From Canna indica (Eukaryota; Streptophyta; Magnoliopsida; Zingiberales; Cannaceae): a stretch of 64,000 nt of DNA. Both the position numbers and the translations under genes were made by a program. The notes beneath the pieces are model-generated. The model was not told the DNA's origin. It did no database searches and worked only from the letters and a program-made list of their open reading frames with translations. The stretch covers positions 66,785,501 to 66,849,500 of the forward strand of contig CP136896.1 of assembly GCA_034359265.1 (NCBI GenBank). Direction: 5' to 3'. Shown here piece by piece: positions 47,527 through 60,840 of the stretch; the first letter of the stretch is position 1, and every line of letters begins with the position of its first letter.

Positions 47527-47935
47527 ACATGAATGCATGTGATGCCAACTCCATGCATCTTCCTTTTTCTTTTTCATTGAAAAAAGAACAATATATTAAA
47601 TAAACTCGACAAAGCTAAAATAAAAATAGTCGTCGAGCAAAATATCCTCCATATCAGGAGGACGAATGGACAATCAGATTACAAATCACTATCTAATCTA
47701 GCTTTGTTAATTTATTGTCCAATGAGCAACTTTATTTTCTTTCCTAAAACAAAAAGAAAAACCTTTATAATTACAAGTCCTCATCAAAAATTGGATGTCT
47801 TTAATAATACAACTAATCACCCAAGATGATTTTACAAAATTATAAACAATATTCATCAAAAATTTTGAATCACTTTAACATGAATGCATGTGATGCTCAA
47901 CTTCATGCATCTTCCTAGCTTCTTTTTTTTTAAAA
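47527..47935. repeat. Direct repeat flanking AT-rich spacer, period about 351 bp
   Basis: AACATGAATGCATGTGATGC with the following ATGCATCTTCCT occurs at about 47527 and 47878. A shorter piece, GCATCTTCCTAGCTTCTT, recurs at about 48438. The spacing suggests a local duplication next to the orphan reading frame. Confidence 0.6.
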
Positions 47936-47972
47936 AAAAAAGAAAAAACCTTCTCAATGAGTCAAGTTATAC

Positions 47973-48395
47973 TCAGATACTGGAAAAAGAAGGCATTGGG
48001 TCAGTGATCGTTCGCTCCTCGCCAGATCTCCAAGTATTTTCATATTCCCCCCTTGAAATGTGAGCTTTATTTCTAATCTCAAAGTTTGGTACATTCTCTA
48101 GCAGAGACACTTCACCTTTCTTATACAAGTTGCCTCTATTTGTTTCATACCTTCTACTAGCATCTAATCTATCAGCATTTACACAAGTTTCAAAAATATT
48201 ACATGCCTCATTTGGCTTAGCATTGTTTCTTACAGAGACAATCTCCTGATTGTTACCAAGCTGAGAATCTTCATTTGGTAAGTTATGAAAATTTTGAGCA
48301 ATTTGAAGCAACTCAGAATAGTGAATGGATGAGTAATTGCTTTCTTCGTTTCCTTGCTGCTGGATATGTATCATAGATTCCAAAGTATTGACCAT
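47973..48395 (-). CDS. Orphan reading frame of 140 codons, function unknown
   Basis: Starts MVNTLESMIHIQQQGNEESN and ends GEERTITDPMPSFSSI. Hydrophilic, rich in Asn, Glu, Ser and Arg, with balanced composition unlike chance translation of AT-rich DNA. No membrane segment, signal peptide or known motif was seen. The frame is bordered by short direct repeats on both sides, and MITEs lie further out. It may be a last exon or a captured piece of a larger gene. I do not recognise it, and its reality as a gene is uncertain. Confidence 0.3.
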   Translation of the reverse strand: MVNTLESMIHIQQQGNEESNYSSIHYSELLQIAQNFHNLPNEDSQLGNNQEIVSVRNNAKPNEACNIFETCVNADRLDASRRYETNRGNLYKKGEVSLLENVPNFEIRNKAHISRGEYENTWRSGEERTITDPMPSFSSI

Positions 48396-48579
48396 AGGCT
48401 ATTTAAGCTTTGCCTGATTTGCTAGATTGTGAGCTTGCATCTTCCTAGCTTCTTAATTACCTCTATTTGTATAGGAATTATTTTTCAGCGCAAGTTAATA
48501 TTTTTTTTCTAATATGTGCCTTAAAATATAAGATAAGGAACATTATATTTCAACTAAATTGAAAGTTCAATAAATTTTA

Positions 48580-49567
48580 GGGTTATTAGACAAAAATGGC
48601 CCCAACTTTTGCGAATTTCTCAATTTTGACCAATCCTTTGATTGATCTCAATTGTATATAAGAAGTTTAACATTGATTCCAATAATGCCCTCCCGTTAGC
48701 TAGTCGTGATGTCGTCTGTTAACTTGTTGGTGTGGTCCGTGATGTCATACTATAGTACATACACCATCAAGAATACATGAATTTCAAAAATACCATTAAA
48801 TACGATAATACCATAAAAAAAATGAAGTATCTTTTGAAACTGATATATCATACTGATAAACATCATACTATCAAACACCATAATGATATCTCATACTGAT
48901 AACACCATACTATAAAAAATAAAGTATCTTTTGAAATCAATATTTCATACTGATAACACCAGTATAGTGCTGTATTTTTTATAGTGTATTTTTTATGTTG
49001 TAACTTTTATGGTGTATGTTTCGGTATAGTATGATATTTCAGTATTTTTGATGGTGTATTTGATGTTATCAGATTGAAGTGTTCTTTTTCTTTTTGATAC
49101 TGCTGATATCAGAATAGTTCAGTGTGATGTATATATCAGTGTATAGTATGGTGTTTGATGATAGATAAATATCAGTGTGGTGTTTGATGATACATATATA
49201 TCAGTGTGCAGTGTGGTATTTGATGGTATATATATATATATATGGTCATTATTGGAATCAATGTTAAACTTCTTATATACAATTGAGATCAATCAAATGA
49301 TTGACCAAAATTGAGAAATTCGCGAAAGTTGAGACTATTTTCATCTAATAACTCTTAAATCTACGTGGATCCCTTCTAACGTGACAATATTTAAAAATTA
49401 TTTCCGGATCACCACGTCAGCAAGTTAACGATGAACATCATGACTAGCTGACGAGGGGCCATGATTGGAACCAATGTTAAACTTTTTATATACAATTGAG
49501 ATCAATCAAAGGATTGGTCAAAATTGAGAAATTCATGAAAGTTGAGGTTATTTTCGTCTAATAACCC
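48580..49567. mobile_element. Mutator-like MITE, 988 bp, 9-bp duplication, with an extra inner right end
   Basis: Flanked by TAAATTTTA at 48571-48579 and 49568-49576. Inverted ends begin GGGTTATTAGA and extend more than 90 bp (TTTTGACCAATCCTTTGATT; TATATAAGAAGTTTAACATT). A second, partly decayed copy of the right end lies at about 49245-49355. Between them lie tandem-like TATCAGTGTGGTGTTTGATG motifs (48770-49230). Confidence 0.82.
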
Positions 49568-49576
49568 TAAATTTTA

Positions 49577-51009
49577 TGTATCAATTCATCAAATTGAGGT
49601 CTTTAAAATTTCAAAAATAAGTTTTAGAAACAATTAAGAATATGGAGCCAATAAATGAAATTAATCCTCAAAAAGAAGAAGAAAATATTATGAATAAACA
49701 ATGAAATAGTTCATCACGATGATGTAAGAAATAGTTGATGAGTTTGATAAAATTATATGTTCATCATATAATTTTGAACAAAAGACTATAATTATCCATG
49801 GCAAATAGTTTATGAAATTAAGAAAAATAATTAAATATTAAAGTTTCAGATAGCTTATATATAAGTTCATCTTCTAGAATTATTTTTTCAAATAGTTTAT
49901 AAACTTAAGCAAAAATATTATTAAACAGAGCCTATATCACATCTCATTATAATTAGTTGATTATATATTATACGAAATATTTTTATATTTTTAAAAATAA
50001 ATATATTACATAAATAACTAAATAATAAATTTCTTGTAAACAAATAAGGTGGAGCAATACAAGAGGTCAATAAGATGTGATGAAGTATAACATTTAGTTA
50101 AATATTAAATTTTAGTGGGTTATAACTAAAATAGTTTCAAAGATTTGGATCTCAAAATTAACTTTTATATTATTTTTTTAACTTTGGAATTGGTTTCAAA
50201 GAAACTATTTCTCTATTTAAAAAATATTTCTCATTCAAAAAAAAATAGTTTTATAATATAATCATTACGAAGCATATACATGATAATATACACACAATGC
50301 GCATTACAAGACGTACACATAGACACGAAAATAAATGCATAAAATGCCACAAGTAGGAATCAAACTGAAAACCTAAAGATAACATACCCAAATTTATGTC
50401 ACCCCTAAACTATTAGTGGATCCACAAAATTATTTCTTATTTTATTCAACAAAAAAAATGAGTGGGCCTACTAACAAAGTAAATTCATTATAGTGAAAAT
50501 TGAATGAACTTATACCAAAGTGGGTAAATCTTTATTAAAATAAAGTTTGATGGGTGCATGTGCTATTATCAACTTCCGCTTAAGTATTTTAATTAAGTCA
50601 ATAATTTGGGCTTATGAAATTGATGAAACAATTATCACAACAAGTGGGTTATAACTAACAGCTCATTAAAACTCCTCAAAATATTTTTCATGCAAATGAT
50701 ACATTACTAGGAGGATATTTGATTACACAACGAGGGGAGTTTATATTTTATTTCAACAAGGTTACCCATGCAGAGCAAGTATTATTAAGGTATGCAAAGG
50801 TTCTTTTAGCACTCAACCCATGCAATAGCTTTATAGCTTTAAGTTTCATTTCATGAATTAATGCTCAGATCCCTTGGGCTTAGTGGCAGTGATGGTTTCC
50901 AAGAGAGAAGGTGTAAACTTTTTTATTATCAAGCATGTGATTCCAAAGGAAGGATCTAATCTACTCTACTGAGAGACATTACATGGACAACTATCATGGA
51001 GACAACCAC
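49577..51009. other. AT-rich intergenic DNA without recognised gene
   Basis: Low-complexity AT-rich DNA. Around 50660-50960 a plus-strand segment resembles a decayed coding piece (short runs of plausible codons), but frames are broken and no family could be named. Confidence 0.45.
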
Positions 51010-51012
51010 TGT

Positions 51013-52317
51013 CACTACAATAAACCATCGACGTCATAATAAATTCACTAATATTTCGACGCCAACAACAATCGAAATTAACATATTGACGCCAGCAAAG
51101 ACGATGAAAAGAAGTAGAATATGATAAGAGCCTATATGTTCCTTTCAACGTTCGAGAAGACGTCGAAATGTTCGATATATATATCGACACCTGCATATAG
51201 GCGTCAACGGACGTCGAAATATTCGACATATCGACGCCTACGTATAGGCGTCAACAGATGTCGAAATGTCTGACATATCGACGCTTGCAAATAGGCGTCA
51301 GCAGGAGTCAATACGTTTAACATTTCGACGTCTGCTCAGGTGTCAATTTTTTTTTTAAAAAATATATTTTTTAACATACCGACGCCTATCAGAGGTGTTG
51401 GTATATTTTTTTTTTAAAAAAAAATCATCGAATTCCACTGCATTCGAGGAGCCGCCTCACGCGGAATTGGAATTCCGCGTGCGGCGGATTAAACACAGCC
51501 GCGAATCCGCACCTGCTCGATTTCCGCGGCGGAAAGTGAGCGCGCCTATTTAAAAATTAAAAAATTAAAAAATATATTAAAACAATAATAGATTTTTAAA
51601 ATTTTGATATAAATAAAAATTTAAAAAAATTACCAACATTGTACAAAATTTTATATCATCAATGAATTTGATAACTTGTAAAAAAAGAAAAGAAAATATT
51701 AGTGAAAAAAAAAGTAAGAACAAAAATTAAAAGAATAAAATGAAAATTTCATCTGGTTTGAAAAGAGAATAGGAGAAAGAAGATGATAGAAGAAAGAAGA
51801 AAAATGAGGAAGAAGTAGAGGAAGAAAAAAAAAAGAGGGAGAATGAGGGAGAAGTAGAAGAAGTATAAATAGAAAAAATATATTAGAAATAAATTTTTAT
51901 TTTTTAAAAAAAAAAATCTACAGGGGCGGAAAATCTCCCGCCTCCTCCTGGGCGAACGCGTGCACGTGCGCGCTCGCCCGCTTACCCGTGCCAACTAGCG
52001 TGGGTTAACGGGTTGGCGAGGCCAACCCGTGGAACTGGCGTCAGTATCCAGGCGTTGAAACATTTCGACGCTTGTTGTCAAGCGTCGAAATGTTTCGACG
52101 CATGTTGTCAGCTGTTGTCAGGCGTCGAAACATTTCGACGCCTGTTGTCAGGCGTTGAAATGTTTCGACGCCTGTTGTCAGACGTCGAAATTTTTTTCGA
52201 CGTCTTCTATAGACATCAAAATTTATTATATTAATTTTTTTTTAATAATTTTACATTTCGACACTTATAACCAGCGTCAAAATTTTGGTGTTGATATATA
52301 ACAAATTTGTTGTAGTG
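51013..52317. mobile_element. CACTA-4: short non-autonomous CACTA element, 1305 bp
   Basis: Ends are CACTACAATAAA and, reversed, CACTACAACAAA. The duplication tgt lies at 51010-51012 and 52318-52320. Subterminal arrays (51025-51420, 52035-52290) consist of CGACGCCTG(T/C)...CAGGCGTCGAAA palindromes. The middle has a GC-rich piece and a polypurine stretch at 51660-51900 but no transposase. It is a miniature, family-specific deletion derivative. Confidence 0.9.
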
Positions 52318-52320
52318 TGT

Positions 52321-53699
52321 GTGGAGTGTTGTGGAGTCAAGGACACAATTAATAAGGACAATCTTATCAATTTGGGAGAGGAAACCAAACTTCTAAGCAC
52401 CCAATCGGGCAACAGACTCGGTCGGCAATACTCAACATACTAGTCAGAAAAAGGCGAAACAACCCAACTCAACAAACGACATAATCATGATGGAAAGTAA
52501 ACATGTTTTTTTATTCGTGAAGCCTCATCAAAAGGAAAATATACATTTACATATCCACACAGGGACGATTTACAAACAAAGAAACAAATTATTGAAATAC
52601 ACAGTATAAATTAACAGCTATTGGAGGAAAAATATTCTGACGGTACAACAATGGAAAACCATCAGAAGAGGAAGGAAACTCGACGATGAGAGAAAAAATA
52701 ATGTGTCCTTCTAGAAGTAGTCACATTTGACTCTCGAGAAGGAAGCCGCCTTGATGGACCACAAGCAAGTCGATGTTGGCACAACTTATGAACCACAAAA
52801 GCAGATGACGACACTGCCGCCGGCTAAGGATGAGCCTCGTGGTTATGGCCTCCCAAATCAGCGCCGACCTCCCCAATATTTGGCCCAACCCGAAAAAGCC
52901 TGGAACTATTGTTGATATAAATGAGGAGGCACAAGACGACCATGTGCTTTCAGAAGCAAGATGACCAACTAGCAAGAATGATGTCAGCCACATAAGCCTC
53001 GCGATGTGAACTCATCGCGGTTCGCTGAACTAGCAAGAATGATGTTAGCCACATAAGCCTTGCGATGTGAACTCATCGCGGTTCGCTGTCTGTAGGTCTC
53101 CAGCCACCTTCGCCCCCACAACTACCTTTGCGCCTCCCACCTTCCTCTTAAGCCCAACGGTGTGAACCCACGACAATCTCTAATCCACTCACTACCTATA
53201 TTTCTGGAGGAATGGTGACTCTCGATACCTCCCACTCTATGGCAAAAACTCACGCATGCAGAATACAAAAATGCAAGGGGCTTTTATAGGACTAGACAGA
53301 ACTGTCACCTTAACAGTCGTTCATCACTCCCACACTAATGGGGCCACGTCCGTCAGTCAACAACTGACACTTGAGTACCTCGAAAACCGACGATCGAATC
53401 CCTAGTCATAATTACCTCATGTCAAAATTAATGACTACATATGCGACAGACACACGAAAAGGCGCGCACACACACATACACTCCACGCAACCATCACTTT
53501 TACTTCGGAAACCGAAGGGTTGCAAAGCAATAACATTGATACTTGCTGAGGTCTCCTAATCAACACATCAGCAGAAAACCTAGACGACGTCCATCTATTA
53601 GACCGAAAGGCTGACACACTATTTTGAGTTCAGCACGAAGCCCTCAGAGTACGATCAAGTTCTGGGATGTGTACTGGACTAGTACTTTGGACCCGATCG
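52321..53699. repeat. Probable LTR-retrotransposon-derived sequence, left of CACTA-2
   Basis: Mid-GC, non-coding DNA resembling plant gypsy-type LTR or leader sequence. It holds a 61-bp direct duplication at 52967-53087 (units start AACTAGCAAGAATGATGT). Joining 53699 directly to 60853 across CACTA-2 gives a smooth sequence (GACCCGATCG then GATTAGGCCC), so the repeat seems to continue at 60850-61200. LTR boundaries were not found. Confidence 0.45.
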
Positions 53700-53714
53700 C
53701 GACTGGAATAACAA

Positions 53715-54200
53715 GCATTAGTAACAGCTCCAACCGTTCCCGAGCCATTGTTGAAAGCCATCAGCAACAGTGTGCAACGGTCCGGCCCGTTGCAATGCAG
53801 TCGTGGCAGAAAATCGCGTTGATGATAACTTTGTAACGGATCAGCAACGATCGAAGCGGTCGTTGCTAATAACATTATCACCAATGGTTCTGCTACGGGT
53901 CAGTGTCGTTGTTGTTATGCTTATCAACAACGGCTCTGCAACGACTCACAACTGTTGCTGATATTAGTATTAGCAACGATTCTACCACGACTGCAAGGCC
54001 GTTGTAGATATATACATCAGCAACGACCAAGTTGCCATAGCAAGGCCGTTAGTGAAAGCCCGTTGCTAAGCCGTTGTTGTAGGTCATGAACAACAACTTT
54101 GAGGTTGCGGCCCAGAAAATACGATACACTTTTAGTAATAGTTTTCTCACAGAGAGCCATGGGAAAGTCGTTGTTGATGATGTTAATTTGTAACTGAAAA
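53715..54200. repeat. Left (3') subterminal repeats of CACTA-2
   Basis: Degenerate AGCAACGG / CCGTTGCT motifs in both orientations, the same core as in CACTA-1 but with more mutations. Some have changed to AGCAACGATC and ACAACGGCTC. Confidence 0.7.
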
Positions 54201-54472
54201 GTTTTAAAAATTTTAATTTCCATTAATACATTGATACATTTAACCTGATATATAACTCACACACCCATACACACATCCATTCACATACACATTACAGATA
54301 CACCAAAATATACATCAAAATAATTATACTTATATTTCTAATTATCCACAATCATATAAAAATTATTCAAATTCAAAACTATCGTATCAATATCCAAACA
54401 AAACAAGTCAATCAAGTAGTATCCAAATAACAAAGTCAATATCCAATATGAAACAAAAAACCTCACGACAAC

Positions 54473-56031
54473 GGTGGAGGAAGGTCTGGATCATAATATG
54501 GCGAGGTCTGGAGTGCTTGGGTGTACACCGGCGTGGACTAGCTCGAGGACGATGGATCTGATGATGCCGAAGGGATGCCTACTCCGGTATAAGCTGAGAT
54601 GTTGTGTAGCATAGCATGCATCTCTGTCATCATCTGACTCTGTACGCTTCATCATCTCACTCTGACGCGCGATCGTCTCCTCCAGTGTCATTATCCTGCT
54701 GCTCTGACCATAATTAGTCCTGGAGGTGGATGGTCGCTCACCAGCGATCGGAGGGTCGGGTCAGTGCCCCAAGTGCCCCGAGCACGGCTCGCACATGACC
54801 ACTGTCTACAAAGTCATATACGCGGCCGTGGTCCCAGCCACCTGCAGCCTCGACCCACGCTCCTGCGTCAAAGTCCTCGGGGGTGCCCCTGTGCTGCGTC
54901 ATCGTCTGAGTGTAGGTCTCCTACTCGAGTTTGATTTTTTTGTTTCATATTTTTCCTAAAACTTAAATTATAAATAAACAATGAACAATTTAAACAAATA
55001 TACTTACCATAATGACTGCAGCGCGAGTGTCGATGTACTCCCCCCGCCCCATGTCCTCGACGGTGAGTACGCTCAAACACCTCAATCGGGGAGGGTCGCT
55101 GGACAGTCATGTCATCCATCACCGTCGTCTACATATACAAAACAAATACATTATTTATTACATAGAGTAACAAATAAAATATATAACTAAATTTAAGGTA
55201 TAATACTTATCATACGACGAGCGTGCACTACAAATGATACTGAGCCGCCAGTATGATGCGCTCCTCCCCCGGACATGCGATTTCTTGCCACAGTCCTAGA
55301 AATCTCATGTTATCGATCCGTCGACCACAACGCCACGAGCTGGTCTCATATATCCAGAGTAATCCAATCGGGGACGTATCCTTGAGCCTCTGCGATGTTA
55401 ATTTGTGATCCCAGCTCGGGCCATCGCCTGGGACTGGGCCTGCCCCAGCTGGCCATTGTACCTCTGCCGGGAAATAGCCTCCCAGGTAGTGTAAAGAAGG
55501 ACCTCTGGTTCTCAGCCCATGTATAGCGAGCATACAAAACAATAATATCAGTATCAATATTAATCATCATGTATATAAATTTTTTTTAATATGAGCCTCA
55601 AACTCATGCCATAGCATGTCGACGTGCTCACGGGGCACGTGAGACCGCGTGGGCCATACCCCATGCATGTATCGCCGGATTGTAGAAGATATGGTCCTTA
55701 GCACATCCTCCTGCTTGAACTTGCACAACAAAAATAAAGTTCAATATTATATTATGATATAATGAATTTGTAATAATTCAAAATTTATGATACATTGCCG
55801 CTCCCCAATCACACTAATGAGTCTACGTGAGTCCGTGGTTGGCGGAGGCTGCCACCTGTTCGGCCCGCGTGGCCGCCTGCGTCTCGATGAATTAGCCTCG
55901 GCGTTATGAGGATCAGCAGCAGGAGTATCATCGACAGGAGGATCAACAGCAGGAGGAAGTGCCGGAGTCTGACCGATCGGAGACTCCGAAGCTCTCATCC
56001 AACGATAACCACGACCCACCATATCTGTCAA
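54473..56031 (-). pseudogene. Decayed Ptta/TNPA-like transposase gene of CACTA-2
   Basis: Segments match the CACTA-1 gene: RRRRPRGPNRWQPPPTTDSR and SRRLISVIGER (55747-56031), ARYTWAENQRSF and PDWITLDI (about 55346-55540), QRPSPIEVFERTHRRGHGAG (about 55030-55100) and the Met/Glu-rich TLEETIARQSEMM (about 54640-54690). Frameshifts and stops separate the blocks, and one acceptor is changed. No complete protein can be read. Confidence 0.72.
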
Positions 56032-56094
56032 ATAAGCATATAATTAGATTATATATATAGTAGAGATAGATTTAATAGAAGAGATACTTTACCA

Positions 56095-59000
56095 TTATTC
56101 CTCATCATCTGAGTAATAGTCTTCGAATTCATCTTCTTCATCATCTTCTTCATCTCCAACTTCCTCAACTTCATGATCGTCATCATCAACATATTCAACT
56201 TTTAATTGAACTAACGCTGTGTCTGCATCCTCGAGTGTTGGAATAATACAGTCTATAGCAGGAGGATCATCTTCTTGATAGAAATCATCTGTTACATCAG
56301 GTATCGGCTCATTTTCTCCCGCTATCGGATCAATTCTTCCTCTACCTTTAGTATTATAGACTATAGGCCAATCTGCTCTATCTTTATTCGAGCCGGATAC
56401 TTCGTGTAATATACTTGTTCGGGTTGTGATGCAAATATAAAAGGCTCATTTGCTGCCAATTTCGATTTGTAATTAACATCAAAAAGTTTGTATTCTGGAT
56501 GAACTTCCATGCCCCTTTCTGTTGTATCGAACCAATGACATCTAAATAGGATAACTAATTTCAAGTCGAAGTAGTGCAATTCTATCACTTCTTCCACCAG
56601 TCCATAAAAATCCATATCTCATTGAGCATACGTTGTCCCTTTCACGCAAACCCCGGTATTCACCGTCTTCTTTGTAAATGCATATTTAACCGTATAAAAT
56701 TTATACCAATTAACAAAATATTTGCTATAACACGACACTAGTCGCAACAATTCACTAACAAATTCAAATATTCTTTCATCTATTTCAGCTCTGTGATATT
56801 TGCTGTAAGCCCGAATCCAAGTAGGGAAATCACGATTCTGTAATCTCTCCAATTCTTCCTCGTTGTGAATAGAGTATTTTTGCACCATCTCAATGTCAAA
56901 TATTTTAATGAATTGTTCAATCTCTGGGCAATTGAGTAATACACACAATTGTGTCAAATGATACTCTTCGTCGCTTAAGTGTCGAAACGGACGAGAACCC
57001 AAAGCACGACCAGTGTGACAGAATATATTTAAACGTTCATCTGAATGTCGAACTCCCCCGTCGTGGTTACGTGGAAGACGACCAAATCTTGTCTGCACTG
57101 TCGATTCAAAGTAAAATGAACAGAATGTTGAAATTTCTTGGATGATATACGATTCAGATATTGATTCTTCAACAACTGCGGTGTTCTTTACTTTTTTCTT
57201 CAGTCGATTCATGTATCTTTCAAATAAATACATCCACCGGTATTAAACGGGGCTACTAACTCGTGTCTCGTATGTCAAGTGTATCGGTAGATGCTCCATC
57301 GAGTCAAACAATGCAGGAGAAAAAAATTGCTCAAGCTTGCAAACAATTTTAACAATATTACTTTCAAGTGATGATATATCTTCGACTCAAAGGACATTTG
57401 CACAAATGTTTCTAAAAAATATACTTAATTCAGTCAACGGACCCCAAATATTACCAAGTAGAAGATCTCAGAATGCGATCGAAAGCAATCTCCACATGAA
57501 TACATGACAATCATGGCTCTTCATCCCTGCTATTTTGCAATCAGCGACATTCACACATCGAGATAAGTTTGAGGCATATCCATCGGGTAATTTGAGTTCT
57601 TTGATCCATTGACAAACATCTTTGATCTGTTACTTATTTAACACATACGGGGCCTTCGGCTTTAGATATCGTCCATTGACCTCTTGTAACTTCAACTCCG
57701 ACCTCTTACAAAGTATTTTCAGATCATGTCGGACCTTGACATTATCTTTAGTTTTCCCAGGAACATCCATCAAAGTGTTAAAAATATTATCAAACACATT
57801 TTTCTCAATGTGCATGATGTCTAAATTATGCCGAATCAATAATGAACTCCAATACGGAAATTCCCAAAAGATACTTTTTTCACCAAGTTATGTGTTTGAC
57901 CAAAGCCCGACACTCTTCCATTTCGACCAAATACTATCTCTGGAAGTGCTGAAACACTTGCTAACATTTGTTCATCAGACATCATCGGTGGTGGCTCGAT
58001 CATCCCTTTCGACTCTGCCTTTAGTAAATTTATTACGATTCCTTCGATATTGATGGTTACCCGGTAGGAATCGACGATGACAATCAAAGAATGAGATTTT
58101 TCGTCCGTTCTGAAGACTGAATAATTTAGAGTGTTCCATACAATACAGACAAGAGAGTCAGCCGTGAGTGCTCCAACCAGACAATATGCCGCAAGCCGAG
58201 AAATAATTGATTGTCCACAACACCGCGGCCTTTAAATTGAAGTTTTGCTTCCGATGACAATCATAAGTGACAGCTCCCTCAGCCCACAATGTTTTCAATT
58301 CATCTATTAGGGGTCTGAGAAGCACGTCAATTTCTTTTCGCGGACTCTTAAGACCTAGAATAATCATCGAAAGATAAATAAATTCATCTTTCATACACAT
58401 TGACGGCGGCAAATTATAAACTGTTAGCAGCACTGGCCAAATTGAAAAAGGAGTTACAGAATAACCAAACGGATTAAAATCATTTGTGCACAATCCCAAT
58501 CTGATATTTCTAGTATCCCTAGCAAATGAAGGATAACATAGATCCAAATGTTTTCATGCTTCACTGTCGGATGGATGAGTCATTACTGTATCATCACGAC
58601 TTCTTGCATGTCAACTCATGTAGGGGGGCGTCTTTTCCGACATAAATAATCTTTGAAGCCTCGGTGTCAGTGGAAAATACCGAAGCACCTTAAACGAGAT
58701 ATTTTTTCGTCGGACCGATTTCTTCTCCTTATAACGAGGATGTTGACATACATTATATTTATCCAACTGCACATTTTCTTTATAATATATAATATAGTTA
58801 CTTTGGCACGCATGTATTTTTTCGTACCCAATCCCTAATTTTCTCATCAACTTTTTAATAGGCAGCATTCTATTAATCAATCCCGCAATTTGATCAAACG
58901 CAACACCACTGATATTACAATAGGTCTTGATGTTCAGGAGTTGCGTCATTGCTGAAAACCTAGTGTATTTAGGATAATTCTCATACAAATGTTCATCGAC

Positions 59001-59360
59001 AGTTTTCAACATCTCGTAAAATTCTATGGCTTCTTTATTCGGCAATTCAGTCTCTATCGCAGGTTGTACTTCTGTGATATCAACACCTGTAGTATTTGGT
59101 GGCACTAACATCTTAGTAACTGGCCGATTGATATTATCATTCAGCTGGAATTGACCCCCAAGACTATCAAGTATCATAGTTTTATAGGGATTTGATGAAC
59201 TGGATGAAGAAACACCAACAGAGGAAGATTCACCATGTGTTTGAACGACAGGATTGCTCGACGTCCCGACTTCACGTGACTCCTCGTGATATGTCCATAG
59301 AAAATATCTTGGTGCAAATCTTTTGCTATACAGATGCAGAGTGATAATTTCCCAATCCAA
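56095..59360 (-). pseudogene. Decayed TNP2 transposase (Transposase_21 + DUF4218 + DUF4216) of CACTA-2
   Basis: In order from the right: KLMRKLGIGYEKIHACQSNY and FKVLRYFPLTPRLQRLFMSE (58611-59360), then DTRNIRLGLCTNDFNPFGYS, PFSIWPVLLTVYNLPPSMCM and SPRKEIDVLLRPLIDELKTL (58158-58547), which are the TNP2 core. MIRHNLDIMHIEKNVFDNIF follows at about 57630-57839, a DUF4218-like MYLFERYMNRLKKKVKN at 57233, and DUF4216 at about 56361-56660. Damage includes frame changes between each block, a TGA at about 56616-56618 where CACTA-1 has TGT, and a frameshift after KYPAR. The acidic tail ends at 56095. This would have been the DDE-type transposase of the family; it cannot work now. Confidence 0.82.
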
Positions 59361-59602
59361 AAATCATGCATTCAAGCAAATACGGCACAAACATCGAATT
59401 TTATCACCGACGCTAACGAATTTTCGATTCGAATAGGCAAAATTTAGGAAGTAATTAAGTTTCACCTAATCGAAACTCATTCGTTAAAGCTCCACGATCA
59501 AAACTCGCCCGACATGATTCTGTCAATCAATGATAATTTCTTCCGTTAATGCCTTTAGGTGAGATATATGGTCCTATTCCATTCGGGATTCATGTTATTC
59601 AT

Positions 59603-59800
59603 ATTGCACTAAGTATATTTTTTAACCGCTAACTTTATTCTAAATTTCGGCAGTATCTTCATACAGTTCTCCGAATACGCATATTATTTGAGCACGTATC
59701 GGAGAAAAAAAGAGACATAATAGCCAAAATTTAAGAATTAATGAGTTAACGGTTAAAAGAAAAAACTAAGTGCAATACAAATAACTATATTCCCAAATTA
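59603..59800. repeat. Decayed copy of the CACTA-1 hairpin in CACTA-2
   Basis: Same inverted-arm structure as 35509-35698 (CAGTTCTCCGAATACGC facing GTATCGGAGAAA, and flanking TTAACGGTTAAAA), but with many mismatches. It shows the hairpin belongs to the family and was not created in one copy. Confidence 0.65.
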
Positions 59801-60554
59801 TCCAATCAGGGACAATTTAAGGATTGTACATCGTATAAAAGATCATCTACTTCTTTTACACAAACATACAACCCCCGAACGGATCTAAGGTTTTGCTAAA
59901 TCATATCCGACTCGTCGATGCGTACGTGAAACGTATCAACTCGTCAGATGGATGATTATTTTCTAAATGTTCTGATGCCGGTTCGAGTCCACAGTGGACG
60001 ATTCCGGCACGAGTCCAAAGTGGACGATTCTGGTACGAGTCCGAAGTGAACGATTCTAATTAATCTAAATCTAAAGATTAACAATAAAATTAATCTAAAT
60101 TAATATAGTCTTTTTAATCTAATCAAAACATCAATCTAAATTAATCTAAAGATTAACATTAATCTAAATTAATATAATCTAATCTAAATATCTAAATTAA
60201 CCTAAACATTTAATTAATCTAAACATCTAAGATTTAATTAATCTAAAAATCTAAATTTACCATACAAATATTTAATTAATCTATAATTAGGATTTAATAA
60301 AAAAAAAATTAGGGTTTAAAAAACCCTAAATATTAACTCTCTCTTTTTCGGCGGCCACCGACGGTTGGCTGAAACCCTAAACCTAGGGTTTTGATCGGTT
60401 CTACAATAAATAGAGGGGGGGGGGCGAGTTACCTGGAGCGGGCGACGACGACGGGGCGGCGATGGCGAGCGACGACGGCGGGCGGAGATCGACGACGGCA
60501 GAAGAAAGGAAGAAGAAGAAGGAAGGGGCGGGTGCGATCGGGTCGAGTTAAATA

Positions 60555-60840
60555 AACTTATCAGCAACGACTCACTCATCCGTTAGAAAGTCGTTGCTGA
60601 TAAGTAACATCATCAGTAACGGCTCACTCGTCCGCACGATCGACTAAAGAGTGATGGATGCAGTAGCCGTAATTAAGCCGTTGCTAATGTGATAATATAT
60701 CTGCAACGGCTCGAGCGGCCATAACAAAGCCGTTGCAGATATATCACATCTACAACGACCCGAGTGGCCGTAAGAATGCCGTTAGAAATTGCAACGACTT
60801 GAGCGGTCGTTGCTAATTGCCATTGCTGAATAACATATTT
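60555..60840. repeat. Right (5') subterminal repeats of CACTA-2
   Basis: Repeated CAGCAACGAC, GCAACGGCTC and inverses such as GAGCGGCCGTAACAAAGCCG. They are equivalent to the 34380-34662 array of CACTA-1. Confidence 0.72.

Noticed and set aside
52967..53087. Direct repeats considered as a CRISPR-like or satellite array
   Set aside because: Only two units without spacers in plant nuclear DNA. A local duplication in a retroelement-like sequence explains it.
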